From Shewanella phaeophyticola (lineage in GTDB: Bacteria > Pseudomonadota > Gammaproteobacteria > Enterobacterales > Shewanellaceae), in assembly GCF_025398315.1 (NCBI RefSeq), contig NZ_JAODOQ010000001.1, positions 434,001-498,000 on the forward strand: DNA of 64,000 nucleotides, read 5' to 3'. The translations under genes were made by a program, and so were the position numbers. The notes under the pieces are model-generated. The model was not told the origin of the DNA and made no database searches. It worked only from the letters and a program-made list of their open reading frames with translations. Shown here one piece after another: positions 31,714 to 41,518 of the stretch. Each line of letters opens with the position of its first letter. Position 1 is the first letter of the stretch.

Positions 31714-33018
31714 TTAACCTCGTTGCGTTTCTGGCTCAATAATTTCAATATAAGCTTCTGAGCGCATTTCATCCAACCAGTTTTGTAATTCTTCGTTAAA
31801 TTTGCGACGGAAAATTAACTGGTGAGCACGATTGCTGTTGAATTGATCGGTTGCGTCTGTTTTACGGCGCGACTCGAGTTGAACAATATGCCAACCATGG
31901 CTAGTGCGGAATGGTTCGCTGTATTGGCCTTCATTTAAGTTAGCCAATGTTTGTGAAAACTCAGGCACATAAATGTTAGGATCTGCCCAGCCTAATTCAC
32001 CGCCTTTAGCCCCTGAACCTGGATCTTCTGAATACTGTTTTGCGAGTTTAGCAAAGTCTGCTTCTCCGCTACGTACTTGAGTTAAGAAGTTTTCTAGCAT
32101 CGCTTTAGCGCGTTCTTCCGATAAAATTGGCGACGGCTTTAATAGAATGTGGCGAGATTTAACTTCTGACACTTCTTGCGTTTGCAGACCACGAGTTTCG
32201 ACCACTTTGATGATATGAAAACCCGATCCTGATTTAATTGGGCCAATAATATCGCCTTTTTTAGCACCATTAACGACTTCAGCAAACAACGTTGGCATTT
32301 CGTTAATGTTCATAAAGTCCCAAATACCACCTTCAAGGGCTTTAGGTACTGATGACGCTGCAATGGCTGTGCTACGGAAATCATCACCATCATTAAGGCG
32401 TTTTAGTACGATATCAGCACGACGGCTAGAGTTTTCAAGCTGTTCGCTGCTTGGGTTACTCGGAATTTCAATTAAGATGTGACCGATTTGAAACTCAACA
32501 TCTTTTAAACCTTGTTCTTCAATCAGTTTAACCAGGCCGCTAATTTCTTGTGGCGACACTTGAATACGACGTTGAACTTGAATACGTTGAATTTCACCTA
32601 GGGTAATTTCTTGGCGCAATTGCTCACGGTATTGACTAAAGCTACTACCTTCGCTTTCGATTGTCTGTTGCATTTGAGCCACAGTCATTTTTTGTTCTTT
32701 AGCGATGTTTTCAATGGTTTGGTCTAATTGTAAATCACCGATTTGCAAACCAATGCGTTCAGCCATTTGCATTTGTAAATGAGTTAAAATAAGGCGTTCA
32801 ATCACCTGGGTGCGAAGCGCGTCTTCAGAAGGCAGTGTTTGATTGGCCGCTTTTGCGTTAGCCCTTACTGTGACAATCATGTTTTTGATTTCACTTTCGA
32901 GAATAATACCATCATTAATTTGTACCGATACGCGGTCTAATTGCACTGGTGCTGCAACACTGGTGTGGCTTATTGCCAACGCAAGTAATGCAAAAATCAT
33001 TTTTTTACTGTGTTTCAT
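31714..33018 (-). CDS. surA: Periplasmic chaperone / peptidyl-prolyl isomerase SurA
   Basis: 434 aa from M-K-H-S-K-K-M-I-F. That start gives a normal signal peptide (cleaved near S-V-A-A-P); upstream codons would lengthen it abnormally. The N-terminal chaperone region is followed by two parvulin (PpiC) domains, around residues 170-270 and 280-380, each with an F-x-I-G-H-I-L / S-R-H-I-L type start. It escorts beta-barrel proteins, including LptD, to the BAM complex. The frame is intact. It lies between lptD and pdxA in the conserved order. Confidence 0.96.
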   Translation of the reverse strand: MKHSKKMIFALLALAISHTSVAAPVQLDRVSVQINDGIILESEIKNMIVTVRANAKAANQTLPSEDALRTQVIERLILTHLQMQMAERIGLQIGDLQLDQTIENIAKEQKMTVAQMQQTIESEGSSFSQYREQLRQEITLGEIQRIQVQRRIQVSPQEISGLVKLIEEQGLKDVEFQIGHILIEIPSNPSSEQLENSSRRADIVLKRLNDGDDFRSTAIAASSVPKALEGGIWDFMNINEMPTLFAEVVNGAKKGDIIGPIKSGSGFHIIKVVETRGLQTQEVSEVKSRHILLKPSPILSEERAKAMLENFLTQVRSGEADFAKLAKQYSEDPGSGAKGGELGWADPNIYVPEFSQTLANLNEGQYSEPFRTSHGWHIVQLESRRKTDATDQFNSNRAHQLIFRRKFNEELQNWLDEMRSEAYIEIIEPETQRG

Positions 33019-33162
33019 CCACAAAATCCTTGGCACATTCAATTCAATATAAACTGGCGATACATCGCCAAAATAAGGTTACTACTTCATACTCAACAGC
33101 ATGTTTGTTGTTATTGGACTATGAGTTTATCGCTAGGTTCAGCAATCTATCACAAAAGAATA

Positions 33163-35463
33163 CTAATTCCTCAAGTAAAGTGGCTTACGGTAGTTAAATA
33201 AGCCTTCGTTTAGCATGTCTGCGACACCTAACGAGCCAGAACCGCCTAAACCTTTAATCACAAAGTTGAGGTATACGCCGCTTTCAAACTCTTCACTGGT
33301 GCTGTCGATGTCTGTTAAATCATCATCATAGTTGGTTTTAATGCGGTAATGGTAACTTAAGCGAACCGCCCAGCAGCAAGACTCATATTGAAAACCGGTA
33401 TAGGTTTCAATGTTACGAGCTTCATTTAGGTCGTAATAGTAGTTACCGACAAAATACAAATCATCGCTGATTGGCCAAGATGTTCTAAAGCCAGCCTGTG
33501 AAATATCGACCTGGTCATTGGTGTTAGTGTTCAATAAATCAGGCACGTAACGATAACTTAACTGCAATAATTTGTCATTGCTTGGACGGAAATCTAAAGT
33601 CACTTCGTTCTTTTTGTTTTCGCCCGTTTCAGTGTCATGTTGTACTGAACCACTAATAAACCAATCATCATATAATTGGGCATCTAATTCTGCAGCTAAT
33701 ACTGACGTTGAAGGTGAACTTTCTTCATAGGTGTCATCAATACTCACTTTAGAGCTTTCCAAATACATAATTTGGCCAACACTGAATTTAAATTTTTCAC
33801 GGTTTGAGTGATCAAATAAGCGGGTCGTAAAACCTAACGTAAATTGGTTGGCATCGGCAATACGGTCTAACCCTGAGTATTGACGGTCACGGAATAAACC
33901 GTAGTAATCTTCTTGTAGTTCTGCTGTGTCATAAATACCAATGTTTGATTGGTCTTCATAACCTACGTATAGATACTGCACTTGCGGCTCTAACGTTTGA
34001 CGATATTGTTCACCAAACAGCTGCGTTGCACGTTCAAAGTTAACTTGGCCATGTAAGCGTGCTTCTGGAATGGTGCGGCTGACGTTTTTATCTAAGGTTG
34101 AGTCATCGTCTAGGTTTTGTTGCCAATATTGAGTTTGCATCAATTTGACTTCGCTGGTGAATGAGCCCGCAGGTCCTTGAATTGGCCAGATTAAACTCGG
34201 CACTAAATGCAAGCGATTAGCGGTATTGTAATCATCATCTTGGTGGCGGAAATTAGTCAGCTCAGAGTTAAATTTAAAATCAATTGAGTCAATAATATCT
34301 TCAGTGCGGTAATTAAAGTTTAACTGCGGCATGACTTGATACGGTTTTTCATCTTCGCCTAACACTTTAATGTCTTGAACGCGGATATTGAAATCCCAAT
34401 TGCGTTCAAAGTAGCTCGCCTCACCAATACGTGACAATTGGTTGTCCGTTGACTGGTTAACGTCTGAATCTAAATCGTTGAAATAATTGTTGTCTGACAC
34501 ATTAGTGTAGTCAGATCTTACTCGCCAATTTGCATTTATGGCACCCTGGTGACTCCAGTGATAAAGATAACGGTCAGCTTTTGTGCTTAAGTTGTCATCA
34601 CTGTCTAAGTATTCAACGTTAAACTGGCCATTTTGCTGCTCTCCGGCAAGATAACGAAACTCTGTTTTGGTAAATAAACCGCGAGATGACATGTAATGAG
34701 GTGTAAAGGTTAGATCATATTCGGGTGAAATATTCCAATAATAAGGTGTGCTGATTTCAACACCGTTGGTGGTACTAGTACTAAAGCTTGGAAACAAAAA
34801 GCCGCTTTTACGTTTGTCTGACACAGGAACTGTCATGTATGGAATATACAAAATAGGGACATCGGCAATCCGTAATTTTGCATTCCAAATTTCACCCCAT
34901 TCTTCTGTGCTGTCGATTTTAATCATGTCGGCTTCTAACAGCCATGATTCATCGCCCGGAGGACAAGTGGTAAAATTGGTTTTGGTCAGTAATAAATTGT
35001 TTTCTGAGGTAATTTGCAGTTTGCTTGCATCACCATGGACTTGTTGACCATGCAGCCAATACTGAGCTTTTTGTAATGTAGCGCTGTTGGTACTCATTTG
35101 GGCTTCAAGTGAGTCGGCGGTAACGGTAAATAAATCGTCTTTGAAAATTAAGTTGCCGTTAGCGCTTAATTGTTGATTTTTTTGGTCTAAAATCGCGCTG
35201 TCAGCCGCAATATGTCGCTGCCCTTGGCTAAAACTCACATCACCAGTAAATTCGGCTTGCGCGTTAAATGCAGCGTTAGAAAAGTCACTGATAATCACGA
35301 TTTCTTCGTCATCGATCCCTGTTAATGCAGCTCTGTCATCAAATGAGCGGGAAACCGGTGGCGTAACAAAGCATTGCGATGTTGGCAGTTCAGTCGTGTT
35401 AGCTTCTTCAGCTATAACGATATTGGGGAGTAGGCATAGAGTCAGAAAATAACGGATCTGCAT
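33163..35463 (-). CDS. lptD: LPS-assembly protein LptD
   Basis: 766 aa from the ATG at 35463 (a TTG three codons earlier is less likely). It has a signal peptide, an N-terminal jellyroll (OstA/LptA-like) domain to about residue 190, then a large beta-barrel. Cysteines sit at residue 31 (T-S-Q-C-F), in T-T-C-P-P-G-D-E-S-W, and as the adjacent pair E-S-C-C-W near the C-terminus. This is the set that forms the interdomain disulphides needed for activity. With LptE it inserts LPS in the outer leaflet. The frame is intact. It heads the lptD-surA-pdxA-rsmA operon. Confidence 0.96.
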   Translation of the reverse strand: MQIRYFLTLCLLPNIVIAEEANTTELPTSQCFVTPPVSRSFDDRAALTGIDDEEIVIISDFSNAAFNAQAEFTGDVSFSQGQRHIAADSAILDQKNQQLSANGNLIFKDDLFTVTADSLEAQMSTNSATLQKAQYWLHGQQVHGDASKLQITSENNLLLTKTNFTTCPPGDESWLLEADMIKIDSTEEWGEIWNAKLRIADVPILYIPYMTVPVSDKRKSGFLFPSFSTSTTNGVEISTPYYWNISPEYDLTFTPHYMSSRGLFTKTEFRYLAGEQQNGQFNVEYLDSDDNLSTKADRYLYHWSHQGAINANWRVRSDYTNVSDNNYFNDLDSDVNQSTDNQLSRIGEASYFERNWDFNIRVQDIKVLGEDEKPYQVMPQLNFNYRTEDIIDSIDFKFNSELTNFRHQDDDYNTANRLHLVPSLIWPIQGPAGSFTSEVKLMQTQYWQQNLDDDSTLDKNVSRTIPEARLHGQVNFERATQLFGEQYRQTLEPQVQYLYVGYEDQSNIGIYDTAELQEDYYGLFRDRQYSGLDRIADANQFTLGFTTRLFDHSNREKFKFSVGQIMYLESSKVSIDDTYEESSPSTSVLAAELDAQLYDDWFISGSVQHDTETGENKKNEVTLDFRPSNDKLLQLSYRYVPDLLNTNTNDQVDISQAGFRTSWPISDDLYFVGNYYYDLNEARNIETYTGFQYESCCWAVRLSYHYRIKTNYDDDLTDIDSTSEEFESGVYLNFVIKGLGGSGSLGVADMLNEGLFNYRKPLYLRN

Positions 35464-35607
35464 TGTTGTCAATAATTTATGATTTCATATTCAGGAAAAG
35501 TTTTGGAGAGAAAAAGATACTCAGCTAAATAAAACATTCCATTCATTAGCTGTTTCCAAATGTTATGCTGGCTATAATAAAGCAATTTTTCGTGAAGAGC
35601 CATTGAG

Positions 35608-36639
35608 ATGAGTTTATCCGATCCAAGATTTGTCGCCTTAAGCCACTGGTTAAACCATTATTTTGAAGCAGAGGTGACGCCTTCATTAATTTGTGGTGAT
35701 GCCAGTTTTCGTCGTTACTTTCGTATTCACCATTTTGGCAAACATTACATTGTGTCAGACTCGCCAATACACTTGGTGCCTATTGCGCCTTTTGTTGCTG
35801 TAGCTAAGGCTTACCATGCGGCAGGGTTATGTGTGCCAGAAGTGCTTGCAACCTGTAATGAGCAAGGGTTTGTCTTGCAAACGGATGTGGGTGAGCAACA
35901 GTTATTGTCCGTGCTAAACCGGCAAAATGTCGTCGACTATTACCAACAAGCGCTTAATTTATTACCCACTATTGCAAGTGTCACTGACACTGAGCAGGGA
36001 CCGTTAACCGACTACGATGGTGAGTTTGTGCAGCGTGAATTAATGATCTTCATTGATTGGTTGGTAAATAAGCACATAGATTACACGTTAACGAACAATG
36101 AACAACAAATGATCACAGCCACATTTGCTGCGTTAACAGACTGTGCCATGTCGCAACCTAAAGTGGGTATGCATCGTGATTACCATAGTCGCAATTTGCT
36201 CATCAATGCTGATAAGCTTGCAGTGATTGATTTTCAAGATGCGGTATTAGGGCCAATCACTTACGACGCTGTATCGTTATTGCGCGACTGCTATGTACGC
36301 TGGCCTGATGAACAGGTACAACAATTGATGCAATATCATTATCAATTAATCAAGCAGCACAAGTTACTCGACGATGAGGTTGATTTTACGACATATCAGC
36401 AATGGTTTGATTTAATGGGGCTACAACGCCATATCAAAGCTGCTGGCATTTTTGCGCGTTTATATCATCGTGATGGTAAGCGCGGTTATTTGGCTGATAT
36501 TCCATTAACCTTGCAATACATTGTTGATATTGGTGCGTCATATCCTCAAATAGCCGAGTTTAGCGCGTGGGTTGAAACGGTTATCGCCCCTTTAGTGCAG
36601 CAAAGACCCATAACGGAATCCACTCAGGCAGGTTATTAA
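35608..36639 (+). CDS. amgK: Sugar kinase AmgK (MurNAc/GlcNAc anomeric kinase), aminoglycoside phosphotransferase fold
   Basis: 343 aa. APH-type kinase with G-D-A-S-F-R-R-Y-F-R near the N-terminus, catalytic loop M-H-R-D-Y-H-S-R-N-L-L and metal motif V-I-D-F-Q-D-A-V-L-G-P. In Pseudomonas, AmgK phosphorylates recycled N-acetylmuramate at C1, and MurU, encoded next to it as here, makes UDP-MurNAc. This bypasses de novo synthesis and gives fosfomycin tolerance. It is divergent from lptD, with murU 2 bp after its stop. The frame is intact. Confidence 0.92.
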   Translation: MSLSDPRFVALSHWLNHYFEAEVTPSLICGDASFRRYFRIHHFGKHYIVSDSPIHLVPIAPFVAVAKAYHAAGLCVPEVLATCNEQGFVLQTDVGEQQLLSVLNRQNVVDYYQQALNLLPTIASVTDTEQGPLTDYDGEFVQRELMIFIDWLVNKHIDYTLTNNEQQMITATFAALTDCAMSQPKVGMHRDYHSRNLLINADKLAVIDFQDAVLGPITYDAVSLLRDCYVRWPDEQVQQLMQYHYQLIKQHKLLDDEVDFTTYQQWFDLMGLQRHIKAAGIFARLYHRDGKRGYLADIPLTLQYIVDIGASYPQIAEFSAWVETVIAPLVQQRPITESTQAGY

Positions 36640-36641
36640 AC

Positions 36642-37325
36642 ATGAAAGCGATGATTTTGGCCGCAGGCCGAGGCGAGCGTTTACGCCCGTTAACCGACAC
36701 CTTGCCAAAGCCTTTAGTTAATGTTGCCGGAAAACCTTTGATTGAATACCATCTTGAAAAGCTCGCCGCCTTAGGGGTTAAACAGGTGGTGATTAACCAT
36801 GCGTGGTTAGGACATAAACTGCCTGAACAGCTTGGCGATGGACAACGTTGGGGGCTGCAAATCAATTACAGCGCTGAAACCGAAGCATTAGAAACCGCAG
36901 GTGGCATTAAACAGGCGCTCAATTTTTTGGGTGATGAGCCCTTTTTAGTGATTAATGGTGATGTTTTTATCGACTACCTGCCTGAGCTGAGTTTGGCTTA
37001 CCAACGGGTTGCTCAGCATCAAGCTGATGCATTTTTATGGTTAGTTGATAATCCGCAGCATCATCCTTTAGGGGATTTTGCCATTAGTGCACAGGCAAAG
37101 CTTAATCTTAGCGATGAACAAAGGTTTACCTTTTCGGGATTAGGGATTTATCATCCGAAATTATTTTACGCTTTGCCAGCAGGCAACCAAGCGTTAGAGC
37201 CTTTACTGAAAGATGCGATAGCGCAGCAACGTATTGAAGGTGAACATTTTAGTGGTTATTGGTGTGATGTAGGCACCATTGCAAGGCTTGAGCAATTACA
37301 AATAAGGTTACAGGCTCAGCGCTAG
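36642..37325 (+). CDS. murU: N-acetylmuramate alpha-1-phosphate uridylyltransferase
   Basis: 227 aa, a nucleotidyltransferase. The N-terminus M-I-L-A-A-G-R-G-E-R-L-R-P-L-T-D-T-L-P-K is the pyrophosphorylase signature and V-I-N-G-D-V-F gives the metal Asp. The C-terminus has D-V-G-T, where the product site closes. It converts MurNAc-1-P plus UTP to UDP-MurNAc in cell-wall recycling. It lies 2 bp from amgK. The frame is intact. Confidence 0.93.
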   Translation: MKAMILAAGRGERLRPLTDTLPKPLVNVAGKPLIEYHLEKLAALGVKQVVINHAWLGHKLPEQLGDGQRWGLQINYSAETEALETAGGIKQALNFLGDEPFLVINGDVFIDYLPELSLAYQRVAQHQADAFLWLVDNPQHHPLGDFAISAQAKLNLSDEQRFTFSGLGIYHPKLFYALPAGNQALEPLLKDAIAQQRIEGEHFSGYWCDVGTIARLEQLQIRLQAQR

Positions 37326-37376
37326 CGTGATGAAAGTGGTATAAAAAGTTAATTATTAAATAAAGCGGAAGGTAAA

Positions 37377-38151
37377 ATGCGCATTTGGGGTAAAGTTTTC
37401 GGGTTTATTATCGGGTTTATGTTCGGCCGTTTTTTTGGCGCATTTTTAGGATTGTGGCTTGGGCATGCATACGATAAACGCCAAGGGTTAGCGTCGTTAA
37501 TGCGAAAAGGTAGCGAACGTCAGGCGATATTTTTTAACGCCACCTTTGCCGTGATGGGACATATGGCGAAAGCGTCGAGTCCGTGTCACTGAAAACGACA
37601 TTCGAATTGCCACCATGCTAATGGATCAAATGAAGTTAACAGGGCAATCGCGTATCGATGCTCAACAAGCGTTTAGGCATGGTCGCCAGGCCGACTTTGA
37701 TTTAACTAAAGAGCTGGAACAGTTTCGTCACGTCACTCAAGGCCGTGCTGAATTATCGCAAATGTTCTTAGAGATTCAAATTCAAACCGCGCTTTCTGAC
37801 GGTGAACTGCATGCCAATGAGAAACAAATTTTATCAATTATCGCGAATAAATTGGGGATGGCATCGCAACTTGATGCGTTACTGGCTCGCTGGCAAGCTG
37901 AGTTTAGCCATCATCAATCGCCGCAAGGCAATAAAATGCCGCTGACCGACGCTTATGTGATGTTAGGCCTTGCTGATTCGGCCTCCGATCAAGATATTAA
38001 GCGTGCTTACCGTAAATTGATGAATGAGCATCATCCCGACAAATTAGTGGCTAAAGGGCTACCAGAAGAAATGATGGCTCTGGCCAAAACCAAAGCGCAA
38101 GATATTCAAGCTGCGTATGAATGTATTAAAACATCTCGAGGAATGCGCTAA
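37377..38151 (+). CDS. djlA: Co-chaperone DjlA (frame broken)
   Basis: About 258 aa when joined. The single N-terminal membrane segment (G-F-I-I-G-F-M-F-G-R-F-F-G-A-F-L-G) has the glycine-rich dimerisation pattern of DjlA. A TerB-like central region follows, then a C-terminal J domain with the H-P-D motif (M-N-E-H-H-P-D-K), which stimulates DnaK. The break at 37577-37582 reads A-S-S-P-C-H-stop. GGGCC appears as GAGTCC; restoring it gives A-S-G-R-V-T-E-N-D-I-R-I-A in the second frame. It lies 51 bp after murU and is probably in that operon. Confidence 0.92.
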
Positions 38152-38196
38152 ATTCAGGGCGCTCAAATTTATGCAAACAACGGACTGAGGTCATAG

Positions 38197-39149
38197 ATGA
38201 AAATTGTGGTATTAGATGGTTATACGCTCAATCCAGGTGATTTAGATTGGCAAGGGTTACAGTCACTTGGTGAGTGTACTATTTACGATCATACCCTAGC
38301 CGATGAGATTGTGGCGCGCTGTCAGGGGGCGCAAATAGTGTTAACCAACAAAACGCCGCTTAATGCCCAAACTCTAAGCCAACTTCCGCAATTAACTTAC
38401 ATCGGTGTACTGGCAACAGGCACCAATGTGGTCGACTTAGCCTGTGCCTGCCAACATGGCGTTCGCGTGACCAATATCCCTGCTTACTACCCGATGCCGT
38501 AGCGCAAATGGTGTTTGCCCATATTTTACATCACCATCAGCAAGTGGCATTACACGACCAAGCCGTAAAAGCTGGGCAATGGAGTCGCAACCGCGACTTT
38601 TGTTTTACGTTATCGCCGTTAACGTCATTGAAAGGGCTCACCTTAGGAGTTGTCGGGTATGGTGATATTGGCCAGCAAGTGGCTAATTTAGGTGCCGCAT
38701 TTGGAATGAAGGTGTTGGTGACCAGTGCCAAGCCTAAAACGGGGTTACCACCTTCAATTCAATGGTGTGAGCGCGACATCTTACTGAAACAAGCTGACAT
38801 TATTTCGCTGCATTGTCCGCTTACTGCTGCCACAAAATACATGATAAACAATGATAGTTTAGGTCTGCTTAAACCGGGGGGGTTATTGGTCAATACTGCT
38901 CGCGGCGATTTAATTAATGAAGCTGATTTAGCGCAATGGCTTAATCAAAATAACGGCTTTGCTGCTGTTGATGTGCTATCTACAGAGCCGCCAAGCCCTG
39001 ACAATCCGTTATTAAGTGCTGCCAATATTACCATTACGCCGCACATTGCCTGGGCAACCTTGCAAGCAAGACAAAACCTACTCAACATTGCGGTTGATAA
39101 TATAAAGCAGTTCCTGCAGGGGGATGTGGTTAATTGTGTAAATGGTTAG
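38197..39149 (+). CDS. D-2-hydroxyacid dehydrogenase, glycerate/hydroxypyruvate reductase-like (frame broken)
   Basis: About 317 aa when joined. It is an NAD(P)-dependent enzyme with an N-terminal substrate domain (L-T-N-K-T-P-L-N; G-V-L-A-T-G-T-N-V-V-D) and a Rossmann domain, G-V-V-G-Y-G-D-I-G. The catalytic triad is in N-T-A-R-G-D, D-V-L-S-T-E-P-P and T-P-H-I-A-W-A-T. The final T-P-H-I-A-W-A is typical of HprA-like hydroxypyruvate reductases. The slip at 38488-38492 (TACCC for a GGNCCC) cuts N-I-P-A-Y-G-P-D-A-V-A-Q. It is convergent with purT, with a terminator between. Confidence 0.88.
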
Positions 39150-39171
39150 AGATGCTTGAGGATTAAGCAAC

Positions 39172-39202
39172 AAAAAGCCGCAATGATTTGCGGCCTTTTT
39201 TT
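39172..39202. terminator. Terminator between the dehydrogenase and purT
   Basis: AAAAAGCCGCAA, short loop, TTGCGGCCTTTTTTT; serves both convergent genes. Confidence 0.85.
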
Positions 39203-39264
39203 GGGGCTGGTTCAAGGTTTTTTGCTGAGCTCAAGGGGCTCTAACAAGCTCAAGGCTGCCCAGA

Positions 39265-40455
39265 TTAAAATAATACGTTAATGTGGCTGGCGACCGTTTT
39301 GGCTTTTTCAATGGCGCTTTCTATCGAAATGTCGCGTGCTAGGGCAACACCTAACCGGCGGCGTCCATCAATATCAGGTTTGCCAAATAAACGTAATTGA
39401 GTGTCGGCTGGCGCTAACGCTTGTGCCATGCCTTGGTAACGGATATTAGTCGAGGTGCCCTCGGCTAATATCACTGCAGAAGCACTTGACCCATGCTGAA
39501 CGATATTGCTCACTGGTAAGCCCAATATGGCACGTACATGCAAGGCGAATTCAGAGATGTCCTGGCTAATTAACGTGACTAGGCCAGTGTCGTGTGGTCT
39601 TGGAGACACTTCAGAAAAATACACATCATCGCCTTTGATAAACAGTTCAACACCAAATAAACCAAAGCCGCCTAGTGCTTCAACCACTTTTTGGCTAACG
39701 GCTTGGGCTTTTTGTAACACAACATCAGACATGGTCTGTGGTTGCCAAGACTCACGATAATCACCGTCTTCTTGTCGGTGGCCTATTGGGTCGCAAAAAT
39801 GAATGCCATTAACAGCGCTAATGGTTAATAGGGTGATTTCATAATCAAATGGGATAAAGGCTTCAACAATCACTCGGCCTTGTCCCGCGCGGCCACCTTC
39901 TTGTGCGTAATCCCATGCTTTGGCAATGGTATCGCTCGACTTAATCACACTTTGGCCTTTACCTGACGAGCTCATGACCGGCTTAACCACACAAGGAATA
40001 CCAATGTCGGCCACGGCGTGCTCAAACTCGGTTTGCGTATCGCAAAAGTAATATTTTGAGGTCGGTACATTAAGGGTTTCTGCCGCAAGGCGGCGAATAC
40101 CTTCACGATCCATGGTTAGCTTAGTGGCATTCGCTGTTGGCACCACATGTAAGCCTTGCTGCTCAAGTTCTACTAAGGTTTGAGTGGCAATGGCTTCAAT
40201 TTCTGGGATAACAAAATCGGGTTGCTCTAACTCAATTACCGCTTTTAACGCGTTAGCGTCGAGCATATTAATCACATGAAATCGATGAGCGATTTGCATT
40301 GCTGGGGCGTTGGGGTAACGGTCAACACCAATGACTTCAATACCGTAACGTTGCAGTTCAATAGCGACCTCTTTACCAAGCTCTCCGCAACCTAATAACA
40401 TGGCTTTTACTGTGCCAGGTGTGTTTGCTGTGCCGAATATAGTAGGAATGGACAT
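39265..40455 (-). CDS. purT: Formate-dependent phosphoribosylglycinamide formyltransferase
   Basis: 396 aa. It is an ATP-grasp enzyme that makes FGAR from GAR, formate and ATP, replacing folate-dependent PurN. The N-terminal nucleotide domain has [11 protein letters not shown]. The ATP-grasp residues include M-S-S-S-G-K-G-Q-S and G-V-E-L-F-I; the C-terminus has R-R-R-L-G-V-A-L-A. The frame is intact. It is monocistronic, with about 260 bp upstream of its start that hold only a hairpin (40653-40689). Confidence 0.96.
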   Translation of the reverse strand: MSIPTIFGTANTPGTVKAMLLGCGELGKEVAIELQRYGIEVIGVDRYPNAPAMQIAHRFHVINMLDANALKAVIELEQPDFVIPEIEAIATQTLVELEQQGLHVVPTANATKLTMDREGIRRLAAETLNVPTSKYYFCDTQTEFEHAVADIGIPCVVKPVMSSSGKGQSVIKSSDTIAKAWDYAQEGGRAGQGRVIVEAFIPFDYEITLLTISAVNGIHFCDPIGHRQEDGDYRESWQPQTMSDVVLQKAQAVSQKVVEALGGFGLFGVELFIKGDDVYFSEVSPRPHDTGLVTLISQDISEFALHVRAILGLPVSNIVQHGSSASAVILAEGTSTNIRYQGMAQALAPADTQLRLFGKPDIDGRRRLGVALARDISIESAIEKAKTVASHINVLF

Positions 40456-40652
40456 GATGATTTATAGCCTTTATGTAGGGATATTTTTATATGCAGAACA
40501 GTGTAACGATCCCTAGGATAAAAAATCCAATAGAAAAACCACTAAATCGCTATTTTATCGCAATAGGTATGATTTTTTGTGATGTAAGATTGTGTTTAAT
40601 TACGATAAGTAGCTTGAAGCAACTCGGTACGAGTGAGTTAACAAGGGGAGGT

Positions 40653-40689
40653 AATAACAAGCCAGCAATATTATTACTGGCTTGTTATT
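40653..40689. terminator. Large hairpin between purT and the peroxiredoxin gene
   Basis: AATAACAAGCCAG / CTGGCTTGTTATT, 13-bp perfect stem with an 11-nt A/T loop, 24 bp past the peroxiredoxin stop on the minus strand. There is no long T-run on that strand, so it may be a processing or attenuation hairpin. The rest of 40456-40712 shows nothing I recognise. Confidence 0.55.
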
Positions 40690-40712
40690 GAGAGTAAATT
40701 ATTGTGTGCATT

Positions 40713-41342
40713 TTATTTAGCCAAAAGACCAGCAGCGGCCAAAATAAGCTCAGGTGCTGGGCGCACTTTGTAGTTTGGGTTGACATATTGAAAATGAATT
40801 ATGCTCTTTGTGTCTGCTAAGTATACAGCAGGTACGGGCAACACCAAGCGTTTGTCGCCTTGTGGCGTGGTAAATAACTCATTGGTAACTACACTTGCGG
40901 TGTATTTTTTGGTGATATCAGCACTGGTGTAATAGGCTAACCCAAAGGCTTGTGACGCCGTCATTGAGCTGTCTGATAGCAATAAATAATCAAGCTTTTG
41001 ATCGGTTAATGAGGCGCGCATTTTTTCAGGTGTATCGGGCGAAATCCCCACAAGCTGAAAACCCATTTCGATAAGTTTAGGTTCAATGGCTTTTAGTTGT
41101 CCCATTTGTGAATTACAAAATGGGCACCAACCGCCCCGATAAAAAAAGAAAATAGTCGGTTTTTGGGCGACTAATTTTGCTAAATCAACGGCGTTACCCT
41201 CTACATCCTGCAAGGTGACAGCAGGAATTTGATGACCATTGAGCAGTGGCATGACATTGTTTTCGTCACTGGCGATAGGTTTAGCTATGCTGGCAAAGCT
41301 GGTTAGTATTAAAGTGCTAGCAATTAGTAAAGTTTTTAACAT
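40713..41342 (-). CDS. Exported AhpC/TSA-type peroxiredoxin-like protein
   Basis: 209 aa with a Sec signal peptide (cleavage near S-I-A-K-P). The AhpC/TSA fold has Y-R-G-G-W-C-P-F-C-N-S near residue 70, where a peroxiredoxin's peroxidatic Cys sits. The C-x-x-C form also suggests thioredoxin-like chemistry. V-G-I-S-P-D-T-P-E-K and the P-V-P-A-V-Y-L-A segment support the AhpC/TSA group with an alkyl-hydroperoxide reductase-like C-terminus. It probably acts in the periplasm on peroxides or thiols; the substrate is unknown. The frame is intact and it stands alone. Confidence 0.85.
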   Translation of the reverse strand: MLKTLLIASTLILTSFASIAKPIASDENNVMPLLNGHQIPAVTLQDVEGNAVDLAKLVAQKPTIFFFYRGGWCPFCNSQMGQLKAIEPKLIEMGFQLVGISPDTPEKMRASLTDQKLDYLLLSDSSMTASQAFGLAYYTSADITKKYTASVVTNELFTTPQGDKRLVLPVPAVYLADTKSIIHFQYVNPNYKVRPAPELILAAAGLLAK

Positions 41343-41446
41343 GATAAGTCCTTGTGTGGTGTCGTCCTAACGTACTCGATGTCACAATAGTAACCATACG
41401 TTACAAAACAGACCTACAAATAACAAAATAAATTTCATTTAAAGAC

Positions 41447-41471
41447 AAAAAAGACGCCGAAGCGTCTTTTA
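41447..41471. terminator. Terminator downstream of rhlE
   Basis: AAAAAGACGC, CGAA loop, GCGTCTTTT. It is bidirectional but nearest the rhlE stop. Confidence 0.8.
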
Positions 41472-41518
41472 GTTTGCCTACCCTTTATTGCGGGGTGGTA
41501 AAATGTAACTAACCGAGA

